From positions 1-64,000 of the forward strand of contig QCHN01000002.1 in assembly GCA_003279565.1 (NCBI GenBank): 64,000 nucleotides of DNA. The letters run 5' to 3'. Source of the stretch: Prochlorococcus sp. AG-402-C09 (GTDB lineage: Bacteria > Cyanobacteriota > Cyanobacteriia > PCC-6307 > Cyanobiaceae). The notes beneath the pieces were generated by a model. That model was not told the origin of the DNA and searched no databases. It worked only from the letters and a program-made list of their open reading frames with translations. The position numbers and the translations under genes were made by a program. Positions 41,497-50,734 of the stretch are shown here, piece by piece. Within the stretch, counting starts at the first letter, position 1, and each line of letters opens with the position of its first letter.

Positions 41497-43248
41497 ATGA
41501 CATTCATTGATTGGTTTATTTTATTTATTTATTTATTGTTTTCATTGGTTTTAGGGATTTACATATCACTAAAAAATCATAATGAAGCAGATTATTTTGT
41601 TGCAGGTCGACGCCTAAATGGTCTGCTTGCAGGCATGTCCATGGCTGCAACAACATTCTCAATTGATACCCCTCTTTATGTGGCTGGAATTATTGGTACG
41701 AGAGGCTTGGCAGGGAATTGGGAATGGTGGAGTTTTGGACTTGCTCATGTTGCTATGACAGTTATATTCGCTCCACTTTGGAGGCGTAGTGGAGTCTTAA
41801 CTGATGCAGCTTTCACTGAATTACGTTATGGCGGGAAAGCAGCAGCTTACTTAAGAGGTATAAAAGCTTTTTTGCTTTCTGTTCCCATCAATTGTATTGG
41901 TATTGGTTATGCTTTTTTGGCAATGCGTAAGGTTGCTGAATCATTAGGAGTCGTAGATGGTCATTTTGTATTTTGGATATTCACTGACACGATGATTTTA
42001 ATGATGTTAGTTGCTTTGTTTTTGCTTGTCTATACAGTCTTAGGTGGACTTTGGGCAGTAGTGGTTAATGACTTTGTCCAACTATTATTAGCTCTTCTAG
42101 GTGCTTTTGCTGTTTGCTATGTGGCACTAGATGCTTCAGGTGGCATGACGGATTTGTTGATAAAGTTAGAGGCATTAAATCGACCTGAGCTGCTTTCTTT
42201 ATTCCCTTGGACATTAAATAAAGATGGTTTCAATTGGTTGGATAGTTCAGGAATAAGTGTTACTACTTTTTTTGCTTTTATTTCTTTGCAGTGGTGGAGT
42301 TTTAGACGTAGCGATGGTGGTGGTGAATTTATTCAACGTTTATTGGCTACACAAAATGAAAAACAAGCAACTTTAGCAGGAATAGTTTTTTTAATTGTTA
42401 ATTACCTGATTCGTAGTTGGCTTTGGATTTTAGTTGGTTTGGCTGGTTTAGTCCTCTTGCCTTATCAAACTGACTGGGAATTAAGTTATCCAAATCTCGC
42501 GGTTACATATTTACCGCCTGTTGGACTTGGATTGGTTGTGGTTTCTTTGGTTGCTGCATTTATGAGTACGGTGAGTACTTCAATTAATTGGGGGGCAAGT
42601 TATCTGGCTCATGATCTTTATAAAAGATTTTTGAGACCATCGGCTGGCCCTAGAGAAATGATTCTTATGGGTCAGTTTGCAAGTATTTTCTTGCTTTTAG
42701 TTGGTGTCGTCACAGCTTTATTTAGTAACAGTATTAGTTCAATGTTTAGACTTGTCATTGCTATAGGTACAGGTCCAGGTGCTGTTCTTGTCCTTAGGTG
42801 GTTTTGGTGGCGAGTCAATGCTTTAGCTGAACTTTCTGCAATGCTTAGTGGCTTTTTTATAGGTTTAATTACTTCGGTGTCTCCTTATTTTTTTATTGAA
42901 GACTTTGGGACAAGACTCCTAGTTACTACTACATTTACAGCTATAATTTGGTTGCTGACTTTATTTTTTTCAGAGCCTGAGTCAGAGGAGACACTCAATA
43001 ATTTTGTTCTACAGGTTAAACCACCAGGCCCTGGTTGGGAAAAAATAAGAAAAAAATTGAATATTGATCCAGGTGACTCTTTTTTAATGCTTGGCTCTCG
43101 CTTCTTTCTAGGTTCAGGAATACTCTATGGTGGATTAGTTAGTGTTGGAGCATTCTTATTACATCAAGAAAGGAGCGGTTGGATTGCGCTCTCCATTACT
43201 GTCATTTGTGTGTTTTTAATGAAGAAAACAAGATTAATAACTCAATAA
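41497..43248 (+). CDS. Sodium:solute symporter family protein
   Basis: A 583-residue inner-membrane transporter with about 13 hydrophobic segments. The N-terminal pattern (NEADYFVAGRRLNGLLAGMSMAA in two parts near 28-50) and the sodium-site-like stretch FMSTVSTSINWGASYLAHDLY near 352 identify the SSS family. The substrate cannot be read from sequence; solutes of relatives include amino acids, sugars, urea, proline and choline. It is a stand-alone gene 29 bases after rlmN, and is not linked to any pathway gene that would suggest a ligand. Confidence 0.9.
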   Translation: MTFIDWFILFIYLLFSLVLGIYISLKNHNEADYFVAGRRLNGLLAGMSMAATTFSIDTPLYVAGIIGTRGLAGNWEWWSFGLAHVAMTVIFAPLWRRSGVLTDAAFTELRYGGKAAAYLRGIKAFLLSVPINCIGIGYAFLAMRKVAESLGVVDGHFVFWIFTDTMILMMLVALFLLVYTVLGGLWAVVVNDFVQLLLALLGAFAVCYVALDASGGMTDLLIKLEALNRPELLSLFPWTLNKDGFNWLDSSGISVTTFFAFISLQWWSFRRSDGGGEFIQRLLATQNEKQATLAGIVFLIVNYLIRSWLWILVGLAGLVLLPYQTDWELSYPNLAVTYLPPVGLGLVVVSLVAAFMSTVSTSINWGASYLAHDLYKRFLRPSAGPREMILMGQFASIFLLLVGVVTALFSNSISSMFRLVIAIGTGPGAVLVLRWFWWRVNALAELSAMLSGFFIGLITSVSPYFFIEDFGTRLLVTTTFTAIIWLLTLFFSEPESEETLNNFVLQVKPPGPGWEKIRKKLNIDPGDSFLMLGSRFFLGSGILYGGLVSVGAFLLHQERSGWIALSITVICVFLMKKTRLITQ

Positions 43249-43313
43249 GTTGACCCTTAATAGCCAAATGGTCAAAATTTAGAGGAGAATGAAGTTCTAA
43301 TTTCTTTGCAACC

Positions 43314-43439
43314 TTGGGTTTCTTAAGGACAACTCTTTTCCCTATTTTAATTGTTGTGCTTTTTGGTGTCGCTTTGTTTGCAGTCAGCGCTCGCATATGG
43401 CTGCCTGGGGACATGCTTGCACCAGCACCAGTTAATTAG
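43314..43439 (+). CDS. Small single-helix membrane protein (41 aa)
   Basis: A short frame starting with TTG at 43314. The product is GFLRTTLFPILIVVLFGVAL then FAVSARIWLPGDMLAPAPVN: one clear membrane helix followed by a proline-rich tail on the other side. No ATG is in frame because a TGA at 43290 closes the frame upstream. The size and layout resemble small subunits of thylakoid complexes, but I do not recognise one. The ordered hydrophobic helix supports a real gene. Confidence 0.6.
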   Translation: MGFLRTTLFPILIVVLFGVALFAVSARIWLPGDMLAPAPVN

Positions 43440-43462
43440 TTTGCTCTTTTTCTATCAGAGCT

Positions 43463-44272
43463 ATGAATGATGAAAATCAAAAATTAACTGATGAGAGGTT
43501 GGCTAATTTGGCTATAGACCCTGATCTTTTAGCCAGAGAATTAGCTGCTCAGTTGGCAGGAGATCCTTTAGATGAAATTGAATTAGATAAAACTGGTGAA
43601 GATGAAGGGAATTCATCAAAAGAATGTGATCTTGCTTTGAAATGGCTTCAATTAGGAAATAATGAGAGACTTCAGGGCTTAAGAGTTTTTTGCGAACATA
43701 GAGATCCTCGAGCTCTTCCATTCTTATTACCTTTACTTGAAGAGCCTTCACCAGTAATCAGGATGAGTGCTGTTTATGCTTTAGGTAGAAATCCTTGTCC
43801 AAAAGCAATAGATCTTCTATTGCATTTGTTGAGGTTTGATAGTAATGCTTATGTGCGAAAAGCTACTGCATGGAGTCTCGGAAATTACTCCGACGCCCAA
43901 GTCCTAGAACCTCTGATTAATGCATTAAAAGAAGATGTAGCTGCCGTGAGATTGTGGGCATCCAGCTCTCTAGCAGAGGTTGGACTAAATTCAGCAGATA
44001 GTTCCCCCCTAGCCGCGGATCAATTACTTGAAAGTTTGCAAGTTGATGGAGAACCAATAGTTCGAAGTAACTGTATTTGGTCTCTAGGCCGACTTTATGG
44101 CCTTTTGAGTGTTGAAATTCAAATTCAAATAGAAGAGATTTTTATTGCTGTTTTATTAAATGATAGAGAGCCTTCTGTCAGATATGAAGCTCGGACAGCC
44201 TTGGAGCAATTGAACAATCCAGAGGTACAAAAAAAATTAAAATTACTAATTGATGATGGTCAATTGGTTTAA
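43463..44272 (+). CDS. HEAT-repeat protein
   Basis: A 269-residue all-helical protein with five or so HEAT-type repeats from about residue 75: DPRALPFLLPLLEEPSPVIRM, CPKAIDLLLHLL, RKATAWSLGNYSDAQVLEPL, and RSNCIWSLGRLYG. Such proteins bind other proteins; in cyanobacteria related ones (CpcE-like) act as phycobilin lyases, but no lyase-specific feature is visible. The N-terminal 60 residues are acidic. It is followed after 89 bases by the DUF2997 gene. Confidence 0.85.
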   Translation: MNDENQKLTDERLANLAIDPDLLARELAAQLAGDPLDEIELDKTGEDEGNSSKECDLALKWLQLGNNERLQGLRVFCEHRDPRALPFLLPLLEEPSPVIRMSAVYALGRNPCPKAIDLLLHLLRFDSNAYVRKATAWSLGNYSDAQVLEPLINALKEDVAAVRLWASSSLAEVGLNSADSSPLAADQLLESLQVDGEPIVRSNCIWSLGRLYGLLSVEIQIQIEEIFIAVLLNDREPSVRYEARTALEQLNNPEVQKKLKLLIDDGQLV

Positions 44273-44361
44273 TTTTTGGTACAAAAACACTTCGTTGTAA
44301 TTAATAATTCGCGAATCTATACTTTTTTTCTATATCATCAGTGACTTAAGGCTTTTTTTAC

Positions 44362-44565
44362 ATGCCACAACGCACACTGCGCTTTAAAATCCGACAAGAT
44401 GGACGTGTTGAAGAAACCGTCGAAGGTCTAGTTGGTGAAGCATGTATCAATTTAACTGAAAAGCTTGAAGATGCCTTAGGCACTGTTGAGCGAAGAGAAC
44501 CCACATCTGATACCTTTCTTCGTGAAAAGGTTCAAAAACAGACTATTCCTGCAGAAATTCACTGA
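44362..44565 (+). CDS. DUF2997 family protein
   Basis: A 67-residue protein starting MPQRTLRFKIRQDGRVEETV with C-terminal TEKLEDALGTVERREPT, fitting DUF2997. Members are regularly encoded just before DUF1257/Ycf35, as here, with the stop and the next ATG overlapping in TGATG. The pair is probably functionally coupled, perhaps with the ferredoxin that follows. No catalytic residues are evident. Confidence 0.85.
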   Translation: MPQRTLRFKIRQDGRVEETVEGLVGEACINLTEKLEDALGTVERREPTSDTFLREKVQKQTIPAEIH

Positions 44566-44957
44566 TGTCACATTTCAGCACAGTAAAAACCCAACTTCGT
44601 AAAAAAGAGTTTTTAAAACAAGCTCTTTTGGATTTAGGTTACATTCCTAATGAAGGAGAAAATTTAGTTAGAGGTTATCGAGGTCAAACAGTCAAAGCTG
44701 AGATGACTGTTGAAATGAGCCAGGGATCAGATATAGGTTTTCGCTGGAATGAAGGCTCAAAATCATATGAACTTGTAACTGATCTTGATCTCTGGAAACA
44801 ATCAATACCAGTTGAAAGATTTCTAGCCCAGGTTACTCAACGTTACGCTTTAAATACTGTTCTTGATTCAACTGCTCAAGAGGGATTTCAAGTCTCTGAA
44901 CAAAAGAATCATTTAGATGGATCAATAGAATTAGTAGTTACTCGTTGGGACTCTTGA
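44565..44957 (+). CDS. ycf35: DUF1257 protein (Ycf35)
   Basis: A 130-residue protein starting MSHFSTVKTQLRKKEFLKQAL, the DUF1257/Ycf35 signature, with GFRWNEGSKSYELVTDLDLW in the middle and QRYALNTVLD later. It is also encoded in red-algal plastids. Its function is unsettled. It overlaps DUF2997 upstream and is followed after 15 bases by a ferredoxin gene, an arrangement that suggests a shared redox-related role. Confidence 0.9.
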   Translation: MSHFSTVKTQLRKKEFLKQALLDLGYIPNEGENLVRGYRGQTVKAEMTVEMSQGSDIGFRWNEGSKSYELVTDLDLWKQSIPVERFLAQVTQRYALNTVLDSTAQEGFQVSEQKNHLDGSIELVVTRWDS

Positions 44958-44972
44958 ATTTATTAATTAAAA

Positions 44973-45392
44973 TTGGCTTTTGACCCTAGCGCAGCTTTTG
45001 AAACTAGCTTTAGTGAATATCAGCAATTAACTGATATTCATGGGACGAATGCTGCATTCGAAGCTGCTAATAATGAAGATTTCGTGCTTAATGGTAGAGA
45101 TCCAGTCCTGGGTGGGAAGTTAAAGGAAAAAGCTGTTTGGGTTGATGAGAGAAAATGTATTGGCTGTACATATTGCAGCTCAGTTGCTACCAATACTTTT
45201 GCTATGGAGCCAGAACAAGGGAGAGCAAGGGCTTTTAGACAAGATGGAGATAGTGATGAATTAATTCAAGAAGCTATAGACACCTGCCCTGTTGATTGCA
45301 TAGAGTGGGTCTCTTTTGACGACTTAATTAAACTGGAAGAAGTTATAAAAAATCATCATTTTAGGAATTTAGGGTTACCACCGGTTACTTGA
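44973..45392 (+). CDS. [4Fe-4S] ferredoxin-like protein
   Basis: A 139-residue protein starting with TTG. After a 55-residue N-terminal part the ferredoxin core reads KCIGCTYCSSVATNTFAMEP, with Cys62, Cys65 and Cys68, and DTCPVDCIEWV, with Cys105 as the fourth ligand and Cys109 spare. This pattern is for one [4Fe-4S] cluster, as in the ferredoxin domain found near Ycf35 and in plastid J-domain proteins. It probably passes electrons in a small redox system with its neighbours. Confidence 0.92.
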   Translation: MAFDPSAAFETSFSEYQQLTDIHGTNAAFEAANNEDFVLNGRDPVLGGKLKEKAVWVDERKCIGCTYCSSVATNTFAMEPEQGRARAFRQDGDSDELIQEAIDTCPVDCIEWVSFDDLIKLEEVIKNHHFRNLGLPPVT

Positions 45393-45407
45393 TTTTTAAA
45401 TATAGAA

Positions 45408-46634
45408 GTGGGAAGAATTAAAGATATTAAAAACAATTCCATACCTAGAAGAAGATTTGGGCGAACAGAGATTCAGATGCCGGTCTTATCTCTTGGAGGG
45501 ATGCGCTTTCAACAAAGCTGGAAGGATTTAGATCCTAAAAAGATTAATAACCAACAACAAGATATCTTGCAAAAAACAATTAAGCATGCGTCGCAAAAAG
45601 GTATGCATCACATAGAAACTGCTCGTCATTATGGAACCTCAGAGCGCCAGATAGGTTGGGCCTTCGATCAAATCGATGACCCAAAAAGAATATTGCAAAC
45701 TAAAATCCCACCAAATAATGATCCTTCGATTTTCGAGCAAGAACTAGAGTTAAGTATGAGTAGATTAGGTTCCAAGAAAATAGATTTATTGGCTATACAT
45801 GGTATCAATCTTCCTGAGCACTTAGATATGACTATTCGTCCAAATGGATGTCTAGAGATTGTTCGTCGTTGGCAAAAAAATGGACTTGTTGGTCATATTG
45901 GCTTCTCAACTCATGCCAATGTTGATCTGATAATTAAAACAATTGAAACTGGTTTTTTTGATTATGTTAATCTGCATTGGTATTTTATTCGTCAGGAAAA
46001 CGAAAGAGCTTTACAAGCCGCAAGTGCAAATGACATGGGGGTTTTTATTATAAGTCCCACTGATAAGGGGGGACATTTACATACACCGTCATTGAAACTT
46101 TTAGAGTTATGCAGTCCTTTGCATCCAATAGAATTTAATGATTTGTTTTGTTTGAGTGATAAAAGAATACATACATTAAGTGTTGGAGCGTCAAAGCCTG
46201 AAGATCTGGATATTCATTTAAGTGCAATTTCTAAAATGGATAGAATGCATGGCTTGATTGATATTATTGATAAGCGACTAATGAATGCCTCCTACAGCTC
46301 GCTTGGAGAGTCATGGTTGACTACTTGGAAGATAGGTCTACCTAGGTGGGATCAAACTCCAGGTGAGATAAATTTACCTGTCTTGTTATGGCTAAATAAT
46401 TTGTTAGAGGCTTGGGATATGGAAAGCTTTGCTAAAGATCGTTATGGACTTTTAGGAAGAGGTGGGCATTGGTTCCCAGGCTCAAATGCAGACTGCATGG
46501 ATTGCGAAGTAAGCGAGGACGACTTGAAAAAAGTTTTGATTCATAGCCCTTGGAGCTCTGAAATACCTTTTGTACTTAGGAAATTGAAAGATAGATTGGG
46601 GGGAGAAAGAAGAGATAGATTATGGGGAATTTAG
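45408..46634 (+). CDS. Aldo/keto reductase family oxidoreductase
   Basis: A 408-residue protein starting with GTG. The N-terminal 300 residues form the aldo/keto reductase barrel: RRFGRTEIQMPVLSLGGMRF, ETARHYGTSERQIGWAF with the active-site Tyr, LLAIHGINLPEH and GHIGFSTHANVD. The C-terminal part normally carries CxxCxxxCP iron-sulfur ligands in this subfamily (COG1453), but only CMDC is seen (in NADCMDCEVSEDDL), so the cluster may be lost. The substrate is unknown. It overlaps the convergent rsmG by four bases. Confidence 0.9.
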   Translation: MGRIKDIKNNSIPRRRFGRTEIQMPVLSLGGMRFQQSWKDLDPKKINNQQQDILQKTIKHASQKGMHHIETARHYGTSERQIGWAFDQIDDPKRILQTKIPPNNDPSIFEQELELSMSRLGSKKIDLLAIHGINLPEHLDMTIRPNGCLEIVRRWQKNGLVGHIGFSTHANVDLIIKTIETGFFDYVNLHWYFIRQENERALQAASANDMGVFIISPTDKGGHLHTPSLKLLELCSPLHPIEFNDLFCLSDKRIHTLSVGASKPEDLDIHLSAISKMDRMHGLIDIIDKRLMNASYSSLGESWLTTWKIGLPRWDQTPGEINLPVLLWLNNLLEAWDMESFAKDRYGLLGRGGHWFPGSNADCMDCEVSEDDLKKVLIHSPWSSEIPFVLRKLKDRLGGERRDRLWGI

Positions 46635-47377
46635 TAACCTAAAGGCTGTTTTTTTGGTTTGCCAATTGATCTTGGGTATTGATTAGGACATTTATTAATA
46701 GTGCTAATCCTAATAATATTCCTAATACCTCGATTGTTAGGTAGTACGAATTCATGTTTTAGTTTGATCTCTGCATTAAGTTCATTTAAAGCTTTTTTTA
46801 GTATTTTATTCTCTGTTTCACTCCAGCCCCCTTTGAATATGAGTGCTTGACCTGTCGAATTTAAAAAAGGTACGAGATATTCTGCTACTACACTTGCAGA
46901 AGCAACTGCTCTTGCAATGGCATAGTCAAAATTACTTCGAAGGATTGGATCCCTTCCTGCTTTCTCTGCTCGTTCAGTTACGACTGTTATACGAGAATTT
47001 AATCCAATTTCTTTAGAAACTTCTTTCAGAAAAGTAGTTTTTTTACTTGAAGAATCTAAAAGAGTAATATTTGAATTTGGCATTGCTATAGCGATGGCTA
47101 TACCAGGAAATCCACAGCCAGAACCAATATCAATATATTTATGAGAAAGTTCTGGGGATTGAAGTTCTTCATGAAGTGGCATCAAGCTATCACATACTTG
47201 TGCAGTCCAGAAATCATCTCCATCGACTAAGCGAGTGAGGTTGCTCCTCATATTCCATTCTTTAAGTAACTCTTGCAAATGGACAAATTGAGCTAATTGT
47301 TTTTCACTAGGTACCCATTTAAGCTCATTCCATATCATGAGATGATTGGCTTTGTTGTTGTTTTTATCAGTAGACAT
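46631..47377 (-). CDS. rsmG: 16S rRNA m7G527 methyltransferase RsmG (GidB)
   Basis: Methylates G527 of 16S rRNA using S-adenosylmethionine. The 248 residues contain the SAM motif DIGSGCGFPGIAIAIAMPN near 95-113, LLDSSSKKTTFLKEV, and DYAIARAVA typical of RsmG. The N-terminal region (QFVHLQELLKEWNMRSNLTRL) is conserved. The start at 47377 may be 13 residues upstream of the true one (an ATG at MIWNELKW). Confidence 0.96.
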   Translation of the reverse strand: MSTDKNNNKANHLMIWNELKWVPSEKQLAQFVHLQELLKEWNMRSNLTRLVDGDDFWTAQVCDSLMPLHEELQSPELSHKYIDIGSGCGFPGIAIAIAMPNSNITLLDSSSKKTTFLKEVSKEIGLNSRITVVTERAEKAGRDPILRSNFDYAIARAVASASVVAEYLVPFLNSTGQALIFKGGWSETENKILKKALNELNAEIKLKHEFVLPNNRGIRNIIRISTINKCPNQYPRSIGKPKKQPLGY

Positions 47378-47454
47378 TTTGAATTTTTTTTGAAATAGTC
47401 AGTCCTGAGATATTTAGATAAAATTTATACATTATTAGATCATATTTTCTTTAG

Positions 47455-47895
47455 TTGACTCCTTCTCCCAATTGTTACGAATTGCTTGGTGTTTCTCCTT
47501 CTGCCAATAACGCAGAGCTCAGAAAAGCTTTCCGTCAATTAAGTAAGCGACTTCATCCAGATACGACATCTTTGCCAAGTGATGAAGCGACAAGGCAATT
47601 TCAAAATGTTTGTGAGGCCTATGATTTATTGAGTGATCCTGTCCTAAGGGCAAACTATGACTTGTTTATAGAGAAAGAGAATAATCTTATAAGTCAGAAA
47701 AAAGAACCATATTTAACAAATACAAGACCTGTACAATTCTCTAAATCGATAGGAGTAAGGCGACCATTATCAGGTGGAGAATTGTTTTCACTTCTTCTTT
47801 TAATTACATCTATTTTTTTGAGCCTGGCTTTAGGAGTGTTTATTGCTTTTTTAAGAGGCGGAAACTTGGAGTTTACTCCAAGTTGGTTGATGTAA
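47455..47895 (+). CDS. J-domain protein with C-terminal membrane helix
   Basis: A 146-residue protein starting with TTG. The N-terminal 65 residues are a J domain (NCYELLGVSPSANNAELRKA, then QLSKRLHPDTT with the HPD motif that stimulates DnaK). A hydrophilic linker follows, then one membrane helix near 110-130 (FSLLLLITSIFLSLALGVFI). It should recruit DnaK to the membrane. It lacks the Gly/Phe and zinc regions of DnaJ proper. Confidence 0.92.
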   Translation: MTPSPNCYELLGVSPSANNAELRKAFRQLSKRLHPDTTSLPSDEATRQFQNVCEAYDLLSDPVLRANYDLFIEKENNLISQKKEPYLTNTRPVQFSKSIGVRRPLSGGELFSLLLLITSIFLSLALGVFIAFLRGGNLEFTPSWLM

Positions 47896-47954
47896 GTTGA
47901 ATTTTTAGAAATAATTTTATAGCTAAGTGTTTAGAATCTTTATAAGAAAAAATC

Positions 47955-49280
47955 TTAGGATAGAGAATTTAACCCCTCTTGGATTCCAAAATAGCATTTC
48001 TCTAGTTCTTCATCTGTGATACAGAGTGGTGGCATTAGATAAACTACATCTCCTAATGGCCTGATGAAAACACCAACGCTCAATGCGCTCGCTTTCATAA
48101 TTTTTCCCACTGAACTTAAATACCCTTTTTTACCATTCACTTTAATATTAAAAGCAGCAATGGTTCCTATGATTCTTGGGCATTCGACTTTTGGATCTTT
48201 AGCTATTTCTTGTAGATGAGGTAGATGACGTGACTCAAAATCCAAATATTTTTGAGGGGAGTTTTCTAAAAGATCTAAGCTGGCATTGGCAGCTGCGCAG
48301 CCTAAGGGGTTAGCTGTGAAACTATGACCGTGCCAGAAAGTTTGCTTAGGATCTTCCCCCAGGAAGCCTTCAGAAATCCTTTTGCTGGACATAGTAACTC
48401 CCATCGGAAGAAATCCACCGGTTAACCCTTTTGAGAGTGATATAAGATCTGGCTTTAATCCTGCTCTTTGAAAAGCAAATAGTTCTCCACACCTTCCAAA
48501 GCCAGTTAATACTTCATCTGTTATAAGTAAGGAATTAGCCTGGCGAATTCTTTTTTCGACTTCTATTAAAAATTCTGAACGAACCATTCTCATCCCTCCT
48601 GCCCCTTGCACTAGTGGCTCAAGAATTACGCCAATAGTTGGTGTCTTCAAGAGTTGATCAAGAGTTTCTAAAACTTCCTTTTCTCTCCTCTCAAAATCTT
48701 CATCGCCCCACCATGTCTCAGGCCAAGGGACTCTGCTAACAGGAAAAAGCATTTGATCAAAAGGCTCGCTAAATATATTCCTTTCGCCTACTGCCATTGC
48801 TCCAAATGTATCTCCATGGTAGGCACCTTCGAATGCAATAATTTGGGATCTATTATCGCCTTTGTTTTTCCACCATTGACGAGCCATTTTTAACGCTACT
48901 TCTACTGCAGTAGAGCCATTGTCTGAAAAGAATAACTTTTCAAGACCTGTTAGTTTACTTAGTCGATTGGCTAATAGCTCAGCTTGAGGATGAGTGAAAT
49001 CTGCAAAGATGATTTGTTCTAATTGCTCTGCTTGAGTTGCGATAGCCTGCGCAATATATTTATTTGCATGACCGTGTAGCGTAACCCACCAGCTACTTAT
49101 GCCATCGATTATTGGAGTTCTGTCTTTAGGAAGCAAAAGGGCGTCTTTAGCTTTTTCAATTAATAATTGAGGCTGTGAGGATGTAAGTTGTGTGAAAGGT
49201 GGCCATATATGGGGATTCTGAATAGTTTGCTTTGAATCTTCTTTCTCATTCATCAAATTTAGTTTTCCCTCTTGTTTCAT
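47955..49280 (-). CDS. bioA: Adenosylmethionine-8-amino-7-oxononanoate aminotransferase
   Basis: PLP-dependent third enzyme of biotin ring assembly, turning KAPA into DAPA. The 441 residues include HIWPPFTQL, FFSDNGSTAVEVALKMARQWW, FEGAYHGDTFGAMAVGERN, LITDEVLTGFGRCGELFAF, and SLSKGLTGGFLPMGV with the PLP lysine. All are standard for BioA. The first ATG is used; another ten codons in gives the same core. It is the last gene of the biotin operon, 51 bases after bioD. Confidence 0.96.
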   Translation of the reverse strand: MKQEGKLNLMNEKEDSKQTIQNPHIWPPFTQLTSSQPQLLIEKAKDALLLPKDRTPIIDGISSWWVTLHGHANKYIAQAIATQAEQLEQIIFADFTHPQAELLANRLSKLTGLEKLFFSDNGSTAVEVALKMARQWWKNKGDNRSQIIAFEGAYHGDTFGAMAVGERNIFSEPFDQMLFPVSRVPWPETWWGDEDFERREKEVLETLDQLLKTPTIGVILEPLVQGAGGMRMVRSEFLIEVEKRIRQANSLLITDEVLTGFGRCGELFAFQRAGLKPDLISLSKGLTGGFLPMGVTMSSKRISEGFLGEDPKQTFWHGHSFTANPLGCAAANASLDLLENSPQKYLDFESRHLPHLQEIAKDPKVECPRIIGTIAAFNIKVNGKKGYLSSVGKIMKASALSVGVFIRPLGDVVYLMPPLCITDEELEKCYFGIQEGLNSLS

Positions 49281-49331
49281 TTAACTTGATTGAAGTCAAA
49301 ATAATCTATTGATTAAGAAAAAAATTAAATT

Positions 49332-49982
49332 TTAATTTCTTATATATTGTTTAAGCTTTTGATCTAAGTGCTGTTTATTCCATTCTTGTGAAAGTACTTC
49401 TGCGTTGACTTCATCAAAGATAGGAAGACTTGCAAGAATTTTAGTATCTCCAAATTGCTCTAGAGTTTTCGGATTGTCATTATGAGAAGGGCCGTTTAAT
49501 ACTATTCCTAATACATTTAAATTTCTTTGTCTCAAGGCTTCTAGGCTTAACAATGTATGATTGAGAGTACCAAGACCAGTTCTGGCTACAAGAATTATTG
49601 GAGCCCCCCAAACCTTTAATTGGTCTATTTGTAGCCAATTACGATTTAAAGGAACCATTAAACCACCTGCAGTCTCGATGATTATTAATTCATCTAAGTC
49701 AGGTAAGTATAAATTGCTTGGTTCAATAAACCTAGACTCTTTCTCGGCAGCCCAATGTGGAGAGACAGGAGCCTTAAATTTATATCTTTCAGAAAGATGG
49801 CGGTTAGGTGCAAGATTTAAGAGATTGCAAACCGTGTGGGTATCGGTGCCTTCCTCTGTTCCACTTTGAATGGGTTTCCAGTAGATACCTTTAAGACCTT
49901 GGACGAAAAAACTACTAACTATCGTTTTACCTACGTCTGTATCTGTACCACAAATAATAATTCTGTTTGAGAAAGCACTCAT
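49332..49982 (-). CDS. bioD: Dethiobiotin synthetase
   Basis: Closes the ureido ring of biotin using ATP and CO2. The P-loop is CGTDTDVGKTIVSS near the N-terminus, followed by WKPIQSGTEEGTDT, then IIIETAGGLMVPLN and APIILVARTGLGTLNHTLLSLEAL. The ATG at 49982 gives an ATGA overlap with the bioC stop and is preferred over an in-frame start 10 codons upstream. The length is about 216 residues. Confidence 0.95.
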   Translation of the reverse strand: MSAFSNRIIICGTDTDVGKTIVSSFFVQGLKGIYWKPIQSGTEEGTDTHTVCNLLNLAPNRHLSERYKFKAPVSPHWAAEKESRFIEPSNLYLPDLDELIIIETAGGLMVPLNRNWLQIDQLKVWGAPIILVARTGLGTLNHTLLSLEALRQRNLNVLGIVLNGPSHNDNPKTLEQFGDTKILASLPIFDEVNAEVLSQEWNKQHLDQKLKQYIRN

Positions 49983-50734
49983 CGCTTGATTAATAAAAAC
50001 TGAATTGACCAACTAAGGCTTAGTTGTTCATCCTTATTTGAAATTGGCCAAAAAGACAATAGATGACGCCAATCTGAAATATTTAATTGTTCCTTTTGAC
50101 TGCTTTGTGCTCCGACCTTGATCATCGGTTTCAATAAAGAAGTTGCTTTCTTAGCTGTATATTTAATAACTTCAATTTTATTATATATAATATTTTGTTT
50201 TGGAACGACTCTTATTAGTGAGTCGTATGATGGCAAATCAAGAGCCGTACATGTTAAATCTGCTTTTTTAGCAGCTTCATACCATTCTGGAAAACTTCCC
50301 TTGATTGGGATTGCTAAAGCAACCCATCCATTTAAGCTTAGAGAATTAAACCATTCTCTAAGTTGCTTTTGTGGATTATCAAGCCAATGTAAAACAAAAC
50401 TTGAGGCTAACAAATTTGGTTTCTTAGACCATTTAGGTAATCCAGTATTTAAATCCCAAAGTTGTTTAACACTCTTTTCTGAATGTTGATCAATCATCTT
50501 TTTAGAATTATCCAATCTCACTACATATTGATTTGGATGTAGATCTTCTAATGAATTGGCGAGTAGTCCAGTGCCAGAGCCAAGGTCAACCCATAGGCCA
50601 TGCTTAATTGAATGATTAGAGCATATTTTTGCAAGTTTTAAAGCAGTACTTTTTTGAATTGATGCTGATTCGTTATAACTTAATGCAGCTTTGTTAAAGT
50701 TTTTATTAACTTGGCTAGACCATGTTTGTTGCAT
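49979..50734 (-). CDS. bioC: Malonyl-ACP O-methyltransferase BioC
   Basis: Methylates malonyl-ACP to start pimelate synthesis. The SAM-binding motif LWVDLGSGTGLLANSLEDL is near residue 50, and ASSFVLHWLDNPQKQLREWF and LSLNGWVALAIPIKGSFPEW are typical of BioC. The ATG at 50734 is chosen over a TTG at 50740; its start overlaps the upstream esterase gene by 20 bases. It works with the esterase, which removes the methyl group later. Confidence 0.93.
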   Translation of the reverse strand: MQQTWSSQVNKNFNKAALSYNESASIQKSTALKLAKICSNHSIKHGLWVDLGSGTGLLANSLEDLHPNQYVVRLDNSKKMIDQHSEKSVKQLWDLNTGLPKWSKKPNLLASSFVLHWLDNPQKQLREWFNSLSLNGWVALAIPIKGSFPEWYEAAKKADLTCTALDLPSYDSLIRVVPKQNIIYNKIEVIKYTAKKATSLLKPMIKVGAQSSQKEQLNISDWRHLLSFWPISNKDEQLSLSWSIQFLLIKR

